Source of the DNA: Promethearchaeota archaeon
GTDB taxonomy: Archaea; Asgardarchaeota; Lokiarchaeia; Sigynarchaeales; SOKP01
Length of the DNA: 42,722 nucleotides
NCBI GenBank assembly: GCA_014729315.1
Contig: WJKD01000249.1
Coordinates: 1-42,722 of the forward strand
Reading direction: 5' to 3'
A model generated the notes under the pieces. It did no database searches and was not told the DNA's origin. It saw nothing but the letters and a program-made list of their open reading frames with translations. The translations under genes were made by a program, and so were the position numbers. The stretch's first letter is position 1. Each line of letters opens with the position of its first letter. This document shows, piece after piece, positions 7,801 to 15,884 of this stretch.

Positions 7801-9453
7801 ATGTCAGATTTAACTGATCAAAAAAGATATTATAAGTTTTGGCCGGACGGCGTTCCGAAGAATATTGAAATTCCAGACAAAACCTTGGTTGATTTCCTCG
7901 AAGATTCCGTTCAAAAATATCCCGATAAACCCGTGACCTATTTTATGGGATTTGAATTGACTTACACTCAACTGAACGATATCGTGGATAGAGTTGCGAC
8001 GAAACTCACGGAGTTAGGTATGAAAAAAGGGGACTGCATCGCTATACAATTTACGAATAACCCCGCTTTTATTACAAGTTATTACGGCATCTTAAAAATG
8101 GGTGGAGTAGTCACCTCTATCTCTCCTCTTTTCAAATCTCTGGAAATTCGAAGGCAACTCATTGATAGTGAAGCGAGAGTTTACATAGGGTGGGAAGGAT
8201 TTTCAGGATTAGTAGATCCCATTATCGAAGATACGAAGGTCGAGCATAAGTTTTATAGTAATCTTGCTCCTTACTTAACTCCCGATCCAATGGCACCTCC
8301 CGAATTTGAAATGGGAGGCGAACCACCTTTTGAAACTTTATTACGTGAGACTAAACCGAATCCGCCAAAAGTAGATATTAGCGTGGACGATTTAGCGATG
8401 CTACAATACACAGGTGGCACGACTGGCTTTCCAAAAGGCGCTATGCTCACTCACGGCAGCATTGCTGCTAATGTATACCAAGCAAACGCGTGGTTTGTGG
8501 AAAATGAAGAAGCTAACGAAGTCATTTTGGCCGCCTTACCGTTTTACCACATCTATATGGCGTTTTTTATGAATTTCACTATCAAGAACAGCTCTAAACT
8601 TGCGTGCGTGTTTAATCCGCGAGAAGCGCACGAAGTTATTGAAGTGATCGAAGCTACGCAAGCTACAATCGTTCCTGGTGTTGCAGCACTCTATAATAAT
8701 ATGAATAATTACGAGGATATTAAGAATCACGACCTATCGTGCATTAAATATTGCTTTAGCTCTGCTGGCCCGCTTCCCGAGGATATTAGAGTCAAGTTTG
8801 AATCGTTAACAGGCGCGAAACTTCGGGAAGCATACGGTCTTACCGAAATGTCTCCTGCGTGTATTGCCAATCCCTTTGACGACGATAAATTTAAGCCCGG
8901 GACGATTGGGATTCCCTTTCCAAATACCGAGGCTAAAATTTTAGATGCTGATGGAAATGTGTTGAAAATTAATGAGGTAGGAGAACTTGTGGTTCGTGGT
9001 CCCCAGATGATGGAAGGTTATTATAAAAGAGAAGAAGAAACCAAAAATACGATTAAAGACGGCTGGCTTTGGACGGGTGATTTAGCACTAATGGACGACG
9101 ATGGCTATTTTGTAATTAAGGATCGCGCCAAGAACTTGATAAAATATAAGGGTCATTCTGTATATCCCACAGAAGTTGAGGATTTACTTTATAATTTTGA
9201 GCCCATAAATGAATGCGCTGTAATAGGAATAATTGACGACGAAGGTAAGGAAAATATCAAGGCCTACATCTCGCTCAAAGAAGAATATAAAGGAAAAGTT
9301 TCGGGAGAGGACATTATCGAGTGGGCTAAGAATAATATGGGTTTTGACAAATATCCGCGGTTCATTGAATTTATAGACGAGATTCCTAAAACAATTGTCG
9401 GAAAAGTGCTCCATAGAGAGCTTCGAGACAAGGAACAAGATAAAAAAAAATAG
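7801..9453 (+). CDS. Acyl-CoA synthetase (AMP-forming, long-chain fatty-acid-CoA-ligase-like)
   Basis: A 550-residue ANL-superfamily enzyme that activates a carboxylic acid with ATP to the acyl-AMP and then the CoA thioester. The phosphate-binding loop YTGGTTGFPKG is at about 203-213, the adenine motif YGLTE at about 345, the ribose-binding Asp in WTGDLA at about 427, the hinge motif KDRAKNLIKYKGHSVYP follows, and the catalytic lysine is in PKTIVGKVLHR at about 535. Length and motifs are complete. The medium/long-chain assignment rests on overall resemblance to FadD-like archaeal proteins, and the true acid is unknown. It is monocistronic, with AT-rich spacers on both sides, and has an ATG start. 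Confidence 0.92.
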   Translation: MSDLTDQKRYYKFWPDGVPKNIEIPDKTLVDFLEDSVQKYPDKPVTYFMGFELTYTQLNDIVDRVATKLTELGMKKGDCIAIQFTNNPAFITSYYGILKMGGVVTSISPLFKSLEIRRQLIDSEARVYIGWEGFSGLVDPIIEDTKVEHKFYSNLAPYLTPDPMAPPEFEMGGEPPFETLLRETKPNPPKVDISVDDLAMLQYTGGTTGFPKGAMLTHGSIAANVYQANAWFVENEEANEVILAALPFYHIYMAFFMNFTIKNSSKLACVFNPREAHEVIEVIEATQATIVPGVAALYNNMNNYEDIKNHDLSCIKYCFSSAGPLPEDIRVKFESLTGAKLREAYGLTEMSPACIANPFDDDKFKPGTIGIPFPNTEAKILDADGNVLKINEVGELVVRGPQMMEGYYKREEETKNTIKDGWLWTGDLALMDDDGYFVIKDRAKNLIKYKGHSVYPTEVEDLLYNFEPINECAVIGIIDDEGKENIKAYISLKEEYKGKVSGEDIIEWAKNNMGFDKYPRFIEFIDEIPKTIVGKVLHRELRDKEQDKKK

Positions 9454-9467
9454 GATATTTGGCCTAG

Positions 9468-9522
9468 ATCATTATTTTATAACTTTCTTCTTTTTATTTT
9501 CTATTTTGTCTAAGATAATGAT
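9468..9522. terminator. Inverted repeat after the acyl-CoA synthetase gene
   Basis: An 11-base arm (9468-9478, ATCATTATTTT) can pair with 9512-9522 (AAGATAATGAT) with one G-U wobble, across a pyrimidine-rich loop of 33 bases. It starts 15 bases after the stop codon. The T-rich loop could itself end transcription in archaea. Function is inference. Confidence 0.3.
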
Positions 9523-9585
9523 GTGAGTTTTTTATTAGTAAAAAAGAGACGGATAAGAATACCGATATGTCCTTTCATACATAAC

Positions 9586-9596
9586 CTTTTTATAAT
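9586..9596 (+). promoter_or_regulatory. Candidate TATA box for the nine-gene operon
   Basis: The run CTTTTTATAAT lies about 70 bases before the first ATG of the operon and is preceded by an A-rich stretch that could be a BRE. It is the best TATA-like element in this spacer; every later gap in the operon is under 70 bases. The start site has not been determined. Confidence 0.4.
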
Positions 9597-9664
9597 TTTA
9601 AAGATAAATAATTACAAAGCAATTTGATTAAAAATTTTAAGAAAAAAACAAAAACTGATATATC

Positions 9665-10885
9665 ATGGCTGTTGATATAAAACTTGCCGCAATAGGTGCC
9701 TTAATAGTCGGAATGGTAGCTATGGCGGGTTGGGTGGGTTTTCTTTATGTAAATCCAGTCACTAGAACTAAAACAGAGGAAGACGAAGAAACGGTCTATG
9801 TGCCAACAACAGTTACGGAAGAAACTGGTTTACCAGATGATTGGGGATTAGCTGATTATGATGCAACTTTTACTGTCTACAACGAAACAGGAGGAGCATT
9901 TGAAGTTACTATGGCGGATATTTTTAATGGAATCTCGCTTTATTACAATCAAGAAGCAGATCCACAAGGGCGAGAAACACAGGAATTTAAATATGAATAT
10001 ATGGAATTACTTTCTGTAGACGATCCCTTAACGGGTCGAACTTTTACTGGTGTTAATATTTTAGATGTATTAGAATTTGCTCAGACATTTTACGCTTGGA
10101 ATTTCTCTTGTAAAACAAAAAATATGGGTAACTACGCTAACGATTATTTTAACACTTCAACTGCCGATGTAGTGAAAGATTGGGACTCATCACCTATGAT
10201 TGTTGCAATTGCAGCCGATGGTGTTTTCCTTCCGGATCTCGGATATGGTAATTTCTCAGTAATCCGAACGGGATCAACAGACTCCGTTTATGATCTCGAA
10301 GAAATTAGAGCTTTGGATGAATGGGAGATTGACATTTATATTAATGGTACGTTAAGTCCTTATAAAATAAATCGAACAAATGTAATCGATAACAACTATC
10401 CCAGTGGCTGGCATTACGAATATTATAAGTATCCAGAAAAATCTGGTGGTAGAATGAATTTTAACCGTACTTATATAGGCAGAAATATGTCCTCCCTTAT
10501 TAACAATACAAACGCAAAAGATTATAATTATGAGCTACAAGCCATCGCAATTGATGATTGGGCATCAGTTACCTTAAATAACACTGATATAAATTTTGGA
10601 TTAGTCTATCCAGAAAATTATGGATATGTTAATAAAAGTGGAGGTATTCCAGCTGGTGGACCTTATCCCTTACCCGAAACAGACAATCCTATAGTTATTT
10701 CCTATAGGGAAAAAGTCTTTACAGAATATGGTCTTTTTCCAACGGACCCACCATATGATAAATTTTATAATCTTGGTTATTTCGGTGGACCATACCAATT
10801 GATCATACCTGGCCAAACGTCTAACAAATATTCCAGTTTAATTGATAGAATTGAAATTACAATATATACTGGACCAATTCCTTAA
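9665..10885 (+). CDS. Membrane-anchored extracellular protein with two sulfite-oxidase-fold-like domains
   Basis: A 406-residue protein with one N-terminal helix (residues 6-30, signal anchor), an acidic spacer, then an exported part rich in N-x-S/T sites. Two tandem modules share the pattern of the oxidoreductase molybdopterin-binding fold. Module one (about 65-205) has FTGVNILDVLE then MIVAIAADGVFLPD. Module two (about 215-406) has YIGRNMSSLINN, then IAIDDWASVTLNN, a GGPYQLIIPG strand and a final DRIEITIY strand. The order tG-x-x-L-x-x-L, x-A-x-D-G, GP-x-x-L-I-x-P and I-E-I is the family signature. No cysteine sits where sulfite oxidase binds molybdenum, so cofactor binding is doubtful. It opens an operon with an ECF importer, so a ligand-binding role is an alternative. 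The fold call is by motif only. Confidence 0.6.
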   Translation: MAVDIKLAAIGALIVGMVAMAGWVGFLYVNPVTRTKTEEDEETVYVPTTVTEETGLPDDWGLADYDATFTVYNETGGAFEVTMADIFNGISLYYNQEADPQGRETQEFKYEYMELLSVDDPLTGRTFTGVNILDVLEFAQTFYAWNFSCKTKNMGNYANDYFNTSTADVVKDWDSSPMIVAIAADGVFLPDLGYGNFSVIRTGSTDSVYDLEEIRALDEWEIDIYINGTLSPYKINRTNVIDNNYPSGWHYEYYKYPEKSGGRMNFNRTYIGRNMSSLINNTNAKDYNYELQAIAIDDWASVTLNNTDINFGLVYPENYGYVNKSGGIPAGGPYPLPETDNPIVISYREKVFTEYGLFPTDPPYDKFYNLGYFGGPYQLIIPGQTSNKYSSLIDRIEITIYTGPIP

Positions 10886-10950
10886 TAACAAATATTTTTT
10901 TTTTTTATTCTCATGTGATATTTTATAAACCTTGCAAACAAACCAAAAAT

Positions 10951-11862
10951 ATGAAGAAAAATAGGTTTTTACTCTGTTCTATTTTTATGATAATATTATC
11001 AAATTTATACTATAAACCCTTAAAAGCTTATCCTGGTTTTGGGAATTGTATAAACGAACATCCTAAGACTAATATTGAAGCTCTTTTTTATGAGAATTCC
11101 AATATAAATCTGGATGGGATTCCCAACGAGACATTTTGGATTGAGACTAAAAATCAGGAGGGTTTTCTAAATATTCCAACAGCACCCATAGAAGATAATT
11201 CAGGAAACTCGAATATATCTGTTAACTTCTTATTCGCATTTAATAATGAGTATTTATTTATCTATTGTGAATGGCTTGATAACACTACAATGCCATCTGG
11301 TATACAATTCCAAGACGGTATTTATTTCTGCTGGAATATCGATGTTCCAGAGTTCACTGCGTATTATCCCTCATTAACGCAAATGGATACGTCTCATATG
11401 GGAGGAGGTTCAATTGATTCATGGGGGGCATATTTTATTAAAGAAGACAATAGACTAAATCAATCAGAATTCTATGGAAAAGATAATTGTTTACAAGAAA
11501 GCGGATGGCATATAGGCGAAAATAACGATGTAAAAGTTGGTTTATCCTATGTTGATGATCATTCTTACTCTCTCGAAATCAGAAGAAAACTAACGACTAA
11601 TGATAGATATGATGTTCAATTTAATGAACAAAAACCTTACTTATTTAATATTGGAGTTATGGATAATTGCCATGGAGAACATCACCAAATTTCTTGGGTA
11701 TACGCAATGAGTTTTGTGGAAGAAGAAGATGAGGAAAACGAAGATGCTGAAACGAGCAAGCCACAACTTAATATTGGATTCTTAATTATAAATATTACCA
11801 TTATAGCTATCTCAACAATTTTAATGATATTTTTCTATTATTCAAAAAAAAATATAAAATAA
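10951..11862 (+). CDS. Exported, C-terminally anchored protein with cytochrome c-552/DMSO-reductase-like haem-binding (EB_dh-type) domain
   Basis: About 303 residues. The start is taken at the ATG after CAAACCAAAAAT because it begins a proper signal peptide (KKNRFLLCSIFMIILSNLYY); a GTG 36 bases upstream would put a charged stretch in front of it. The exported domain opens with NLDGIPNETFW, then VNFLFAFNNEYLFIYCEWLDNT, the hallmark of EB_dh/CBM9-like beta-sandwiches that bind haem b in ethylbenzene and DMS dehydrogenase gamma subunits. Possible ligands lie in MDTSHMGGGSIDSW and in NCHGEHHQISW. An acidic linker (EEEDEENEDAE) leads to a single C-terminal membrane helix and a basic end. Haem binding is inferred, and a sugar- or ligand-binding sandwich is the alternative. 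Confidence 0.6.
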   Translation: MKKNRFLLCSIFMIILSNLYYKPLKAYPGFGNCINEHPKTNIEALFYENSNINLDGIPNETFWIETKNQEGFLNIPTAPIEDNSGNSNISVNFLFAFNNEYLFIYCEWLDNTTMPSGIQFQDGIYFCWNIDVPEFTAYYPSLTQMDTSHMGGGSIDSWGAYFIKEDNRLNQSEFYGKDNCLQESGWHIGENNDVKVGLSYVDDHSYSLEIRRKLTTNDRYDVQFNEQKPYLFNIGVMDNCHGEHHQISWVYAMSFVEEEDEENEDAETSKPQLNIGFLIINITIIAISTILMIFFYYSKKNIK

Positions 11863-11872
11863 ATATCAAATT

Positions 11873-12475
11873 ATGGAGACTAGAAATTTTACAATCTTAA
11901 TAGTATCAATTTGCATCGGGCTTACAGTTTTTTGGCTTACAGCATACAATGTTGTCAGATTAGGAATAGACCCAATTGCTTATATTGAAGCTAACACTTC
12001 TGAAGTCTTTCTAGAAGGGGAATCTGAAGACGAACAAACTGTTGTAATTATTAGAGGAAATATAAAGGAGGAATTAAGACTCTCTATTTCCGATCTTAAG
12101 TCAGATGAATACAAACAAGTGACTGACGATTTTGATTTTAAAAACTCTTATGGAACAGAGTGGACTGACGAATACACGGGAACAACGTTATGGAGTATTC
12201 TTGAAGAAGAAGGTATCTTAGAAAGTGACGCGTCTACATTTCTGTTTGTTGGACAAGACGGATATGAATCTCCAGAACCTCTTTCAATAGAAGACATTGC
12301 TAAGCAACACGAAAATGATGTAATCTTGGCTTATAAAATAGAGGGAGAGCGCTTATCAAACGATATTGGTCCCGTAAGATCGGTTATTGATCGAGATGTC
12401 ATTGAGCATCTTGAGCCCGACCATTGGAACTCTCAGTTTGCTGTAAAAAGTGTAAAATATGTTGAAATTCAATAG
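11873..12475 (+). CDS. Membrane-anchored single sulfite-oxidase-fold-like domain protein
   Basis: A 200-residue protein with an N-terminal helix (residues 6-28) and an exported domain. The domain shows VVIIRGNIKEELRLSISDLKS, then TEWTDEYTGTTLWSILEEEGI, FLFVGQDGYESPEPLSIEDI, VILAYKIEGERLSNDIGPVRSVI and a closing VKSVKYVEIQ strand, a textbook run of the oxidoreductase molybdopterin-binding domain. The only cysteine is in the membrane helix, so the molybdenum-ligating Cys is missing and a catalytic molybdoenzyme is unlikely despite the label databases would give. It begins 10 bases after the haem-domain gene and its end nearly touches the ECF S gene, so it is probably co-translated with the importer and may present substrate to it. 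Confidence 0.7.
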   Translation: METRNFTILIVSICIGLTVFWLTAYNVVRLGIDPIAYIEANTSEVFLEGESEDEQTVVIIRGNIKEELRLSISDLKSDEYKQVTDDFDFKNSYGTEWTDEYTGTTLWSILEEEGILESDASTFLFVGQDGYESPEPLSIEDIAKQHENDVILAYKIEGERLSNDIGPVRSVIDRDVIEHLEPDHWNSQFAVKSVKYVEIQ

Positions 12476-12488
12476 AAGTGATAATGAA

Positions 12489-13127
12489 ATGGAAAAAAAT
12501 GTAATTAACAACGAAGAGGAAAAGGAAAAATCGACTCAATCTAAAGATTTTAAAGAAACTGGTCTTGGGCTTGAAAGCTCTAAAAAGATAGCGACAATAG
12601 ATCTAATTTACAGCGCTATTATAGGTGTTTTAGGTGGTGTTATTTCAAGTCTTATTCCATTTAGCTTGCTTATTAAAGTATGGTATCCGCTCACAGGCGG
12701 AACGCAATTGATATCTGGACATCATGTTATATGGGCTTCAATTGTCTACGGAATCACTCGCAAAAAAAGAAATATTTTGTTTACTATGACAACAAAAGGA
12801 TTAATCGAGTTTCTTTTTGGTGATCCCTGGGGGTTGCTGATATTATTTGTTAATCTAATGGAAGGATTATGTCTAGCAATCGGATTCCTGTTTATGGAAA
12901 AACTTGGAGAAGGTGAGACTAAGTTGGGATGGGGGATTGCAGGTGGATTTGGAAATTTCTTTCAAGCACCCTTTTTCTGGATTTTAAATCAGAGATGGCA
13001 TTTACATTGGACTTTATGGCTCTTATCCTTTATGTTTGCGTTTATTTCTGGCATTTTAATCGTTGGGTTATTAGGTAGAACTGTGAAAAATTATTTGATC
13101 AAGGCAGGAGTTCCTACAACATTTTAA
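12489..13127 (+). CDS. ECF transporter S component (YkoE-like membrane substrate-binding subunit)
   Basis: About 212 residues with a charged 35-residue N-terminus and some five to six membrane segments. Conserved-looking blocks are IYSAIIGVLGGVISSLIPFSLLIKVWYP, ISGHHVIWASIVYG, KGLIEFLFGDPWGLL, MEGLCLAIGFLFMEKL, GWGIAGGFGNFFQAPFFW and AFISGILIVGLLGR. This is the archaeal ECF S-subunit type found with tandem ATPase and EcfT genes, and I liken it to YkoE. YkoE in bacilli is linked to a thiamine precursor, but the substrate here is not established; the His pair in SGHH could face the ligand. The ATG at 12489 gives a start just after the previous stop, while an upstream ATG at 12459 would overlap the preceding gene. 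It is followed 20 bases later by the ATPase. Confidence 0.75.
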   Translation: MEKNVINNEEEKEKSTQSKDFKETGLGLESSKKIATIDLIYSAIIGVLGGVISSLIPFSLLIKVWYPLTGGTQLISGHHVIWASIVYGITRKKRNILFTMTTKGLIEFLFGDPWGLLILFVNLMEGLCLAIGFLFMEKLGEGETKLGWGIAGGFGNFFQAPFFWILNQRWHLHWTLWLLSFMFAFISGILIVGLLGRTVKNYLIKAGVPTTF

Positions 13128-13147
13128 GAAAGGAGGTGTTAACTATT

Positions 13148-14971
13148 TTGGATAAATCATCCGCACTTTCTTTCGATAACTTTTCTTTTATTTATGGAGG
13201 GAACAAAAGAAAATCACCCTCAGTATCAGACATTTCTTTTAATTTAAACGAAGGAGAAGTGCTTATTTTAGCTGGTCCAAGTGGAAGCGGTAAATCAACA
13301 TTATCGTATGCGATGAATGGGATTGTTCCATGGAGACTTAAAGGTTTTATGAAGGGAGATGTGAGAATCTTCAATAAAAGCGTATGGGATTACGACTTTA
13401 TGGAATTAAGCGAAAAAGTTGGACTAGTCAAGCAAAATCCGATCGATCAATTGGTCACTTTTCGTGTGAAAGACGAGATAGCGTTTGGACTGGAAAATCT
13501 TAAATATCACGAGGAAGAAATTAAAAAAAGAGTTAAAGAAGTTTCTGAATTTATGGGAATAGGACACTTACTTGAAAGAGATGTTGATCAACTGAGTGGG
13601 GGACAAAAACAACTGGTAATTTTATGTTCCTTTCTTGTTATGGAGCCTAGTATATTAATTTTGGACGAACCTATCGCCTTTTTGGATCAGAAATCGGAAA
13701 GCTTTTTGTTGGAACGATTGAATAAATTGATTAAATCTCCGAAATATAACTTAACTGTAGTTATTATAGAGCATCGACTTTCCAGAGTGGTTGATTTCGC
13801 CGATAAAATAGTAGTATTAGCCGAAGATGGAACAATTAGATTAAAAGGTAAAGTATCTGAGGTTTTGAAAAATAATTTTGATGTTCTAAGAAAATGCAAT
13901 GTTCGAGTTCCGTGGATTAATAATGTGTTTTTTAAATTTAAAGAATCTTTATCCCCGGAAACCAAAGAAATCACCATTCCAACCAATTTTAGAGAATTAA
14001 TTAAAATTCCAGACGAATTAAGCAAAAATGAGCTTGAAAAATTTGCTACAATTCTTAAAAATACCGAAATTAAACCTAATATTTTGGAAAAATACGATAA
14101 ATTTGAGGAAAAGATTGAATTTGGAGAATTATACACCCAAAAAATGCTAAAGAGAGTGGTTAATAAGCATGAATCCCAAGAATCTTCCATTATTGATTTA
14201 AACACTAAAAATAATAAAAAATTCATCTTAGAAACGATAGACCTGAATTTTAAATACCCGAACACCGATATTAAAGCAATAACCAACCTCTCAATAAAGA
14301 TCCGAGAAGGAGACTTTATCGGGTTGATAGGTCCAAATGGTTCCGGCAAAACCACTCTTTTATACCTGTTGGCAAATCTTTACGAGCCAACTTCTGGACA
14401 GGTTTTATTTAAAAATAAACCAATTAGCGAATACGATCCCCACGAATACGCGAGAAAGATAGGATTCATTTTTCAAAATCCTGAGAATATGATCTTCAAA
14501 CCTACTCTTAAAGAAGAGATTCTGTACGGTCCCGAAAATTTCGGAATATCAGATAAAATTGATGATAAATACCTTAAGAAATTAATTTCGTTGATCGGAA
14601 ACGAGGAGGAATCTAAAAATCCGTTTAATCTTAGCTGGGGGCAAAAGAGAAGATTAAATCTAAGTTCGATATTTGTATACAAGCCAGATATTATTCTACT
14701 TGACGAACCGTTTATTGGGCAAGACCAGCGCACTATTGACTCTATAATTGAGACATTATACATCGAAAATAAGCGGGGGAAAACGATTATAATTTCTTCT
14801 CACGATTATCACCTTCTTCTAAAATACACTAAGCTTATAATAGAATTGAATAAAGATGGGTCGCTAAGGAATTACGATTCAAACGGAAATTTTTTTAACA
14901 AACATAAGAATCTTGGACCTATAGTTTTGATGGAAAAAATTAAGCAGAAATTAGTATCGGCGGTGGAGTGA
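13148..14971 (+). CDS. ECF transporter A component: fused tandem ABC ATPase (YkoD/CbiO-like)
   Basis: One chain of about 607 residues with two nucleotide-binding domains that power the ECF importer on the cytoplasmic face. Domain one: Walker A GPSGSGKST near 43, LSGGQ near 149, Walker B ILILDEP and the EH switch. Domain two: Walker A GPNGSGKTT near 395, Q-loop FQNPENM, signature LSWGQ near 495, Walker B IILLDEP and SH switch. A charged linker of about 100 residues joins them. The second signature departs from LSGGQ at its third residue, so the two ATP sites may differ. GGAGGTG at 13132-13138 lies nine bases before the TTG at 13148, which I take as start; the GTG inside the Shine-Dalgarno itself is unlikely. 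It abuts the T-component gene with no gap. Confidence 0.92.
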   Translation: MDKSSALSFDNFSFIYGGNKRKSPSVSDISFNLNEGEVLILAGPSGSGKSTLSYAMNGIVPWRLKGFMKGDVRIFNKSVWDYDFMELSEKVGLVKQNPIDQLVTFRVKDEIAFGLENLKYHEEEIKKRVKEVSEFMGIGHLLERDVDQLSGGQKQLVILCSFLVMEPSILILDEPIAFLDQKSESFLLERLNKLIKSPKYNLTVVIIEHRLSRVVDFADKIVVLAEDGTIRLKGKVSEVLKNNFDVLRKCNVRVPWINNVFFKFKESLSPETKEITIPTNFRELIKIPDELSKNELEKFATILKNTEIKPNILEKYDKFEEKIEFGELYTQKMLKRVVNKHESQESSIIDLNTKNNKKFILETIDLNFKYPNTDIKAITNLSIKIREGDFIGLIGPNGSGKTTLLYLLANLYEPTSGQVLFKNKPISEYDPHEYARKIGFIFQNPENMIFKPTLKEEILYGPENFGISDKIDDKYLKKLISLIGNEEESKNPFNLSWGQKRRLNLSSIFVYKPDIILLDEPFIGQDQRTIDSIIETLYIENKRGKTIIISSHDYHLLLKYTKLIIELNKDGSLRNYDSNGNFFNKHKNLGPIVLMEKIKQKLVSAVE

Positions 14972-15853
14972 ATGGGTAACAAAAATAAAATGTTAGATAA
15001 TAAGCAGCTACTTTTTGCGTATTATCCAGGAAATTCATTTATGCACAAATTAAATCCTCTCTCCAAATTACTATTTCTTTTATTGTTAACTATTTTAACA
15101 TTAATCCTTACCAGCTTAATCTTTATGGCTGTCATTTCGATCTCAATCTTTATTTTAGGTTTATTTAGTGGGATTTCCTTTAAACATTTGATTCGTAAAT
15201 TGAGATTTATATTTATGGTTATGATAGTAAGCGTAATTCTTAATATCTTTTTTAACGCGATTCCAACAGAACAAGAAATAATATTATTTTACTTATTTGG
15301 ATTGGAATTTCTTCCTATTAGAAGATTGGCCGTATATTTCGCTCTAAAAGCTTTTTTTCTGGTCTTAATCTTATATTCTAGCTCTATAATCTATACCAAC
15401 ACGACAGACATGCGAGATTTTGTGTATTCCTTGATGAGGTTAAAAATTCCTTATAAATATTGCTATGCGTTCATGGTTGGAATAAGATACATACCCATAA
15501 TAGAACAAGAAGCAAAGACTATATCATTGGCTCAAAAAGCTAGAGGTTTTGGCTATGAAAAGGTAAATACAGTAAGAAAGGCGTATAATCTAGTTTTCGA
15601 AAGAATGATTGCGACCTTAGTTTCAATTTTAAGAAAAGCTCACGTTACGTCAATATCGATGGAAAACCGTTGTTTTGGAATTTATAAAGATAGAACAAAT
15701 TTAGTAAAAATCTATTTTAAACCTTTAGACATTATTTTTATGATTATCAGTATTGGTTTATTCACATTTGCGATGTTATATCTTTTTCACTTTTTACCTC
15801 TTCCTCCTTTCCCTTCTTTATATCAAATTTACACGGATAATTTTGAAATTTAA
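14972..15853 (+). CDS. ECF transporter T component (EcfT/CbiQ-like)
   Basis: A 293-residue membrane scaffold that couples the S subunit to the ATPase. It has the family opening FMHKLNPLSKLLFLL, about five to six membrane helices, and the long cytoplasmic coupling helices with the two Ala-Arg-Gly-type motifs: QKARGFGY intact, and the second as MENRCFG, a common variant. The ATG directly follows the TGA of the ATPase gene and GGTGGAG lies just upstream, so translation is coupled. After a 31-base gap comes a b561-like redox protein, which is not a usual neighbour of ECF importers. Confidence 0.9.
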   Translation: MGNKNKMLDNKQLLFAYYPGNSFMHKLNPLSKLLFLLLLTILTLILTSLIFMAVISISIFILGLFSGISFKHLIRKLRFIFMVMIVSVILNIFFNAIPTEQEIILFYLFGLEFLPIRRLAVYFALKAFFLVLILYSSSIIYTNTTDMRDFVYSLMRLKIPYKYCYAFMVGIRYIPIIEQEAKTISLAQKARGFGYEKVNTVRKAYNLVFERMIATLVSILRKAHVTSISMENRCFGIYKDRTNLVKIYFKPLDIIFMIISIGLFTFAMLYLFHFLPLPPFPSLYQIYTDNFEI

Positions 15854-15884
15854 AATATAAAAAACAGTCATTAGAAATAATAAA

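Noticed and set aside
11873..12475. Call as an active molybdopterin-dependent oxidoreductase
   Set aside because: The fold fits but no Cys can ligate molybdenum in the exported domain, so nearness to the cofactor genes is not evidence of molybdenum use.
13687..14355. Minus-strand ORF of 222 codons
   Set aside because: Mirror of the tandem ABC ATPase, whose motifs are all on the plus strand.
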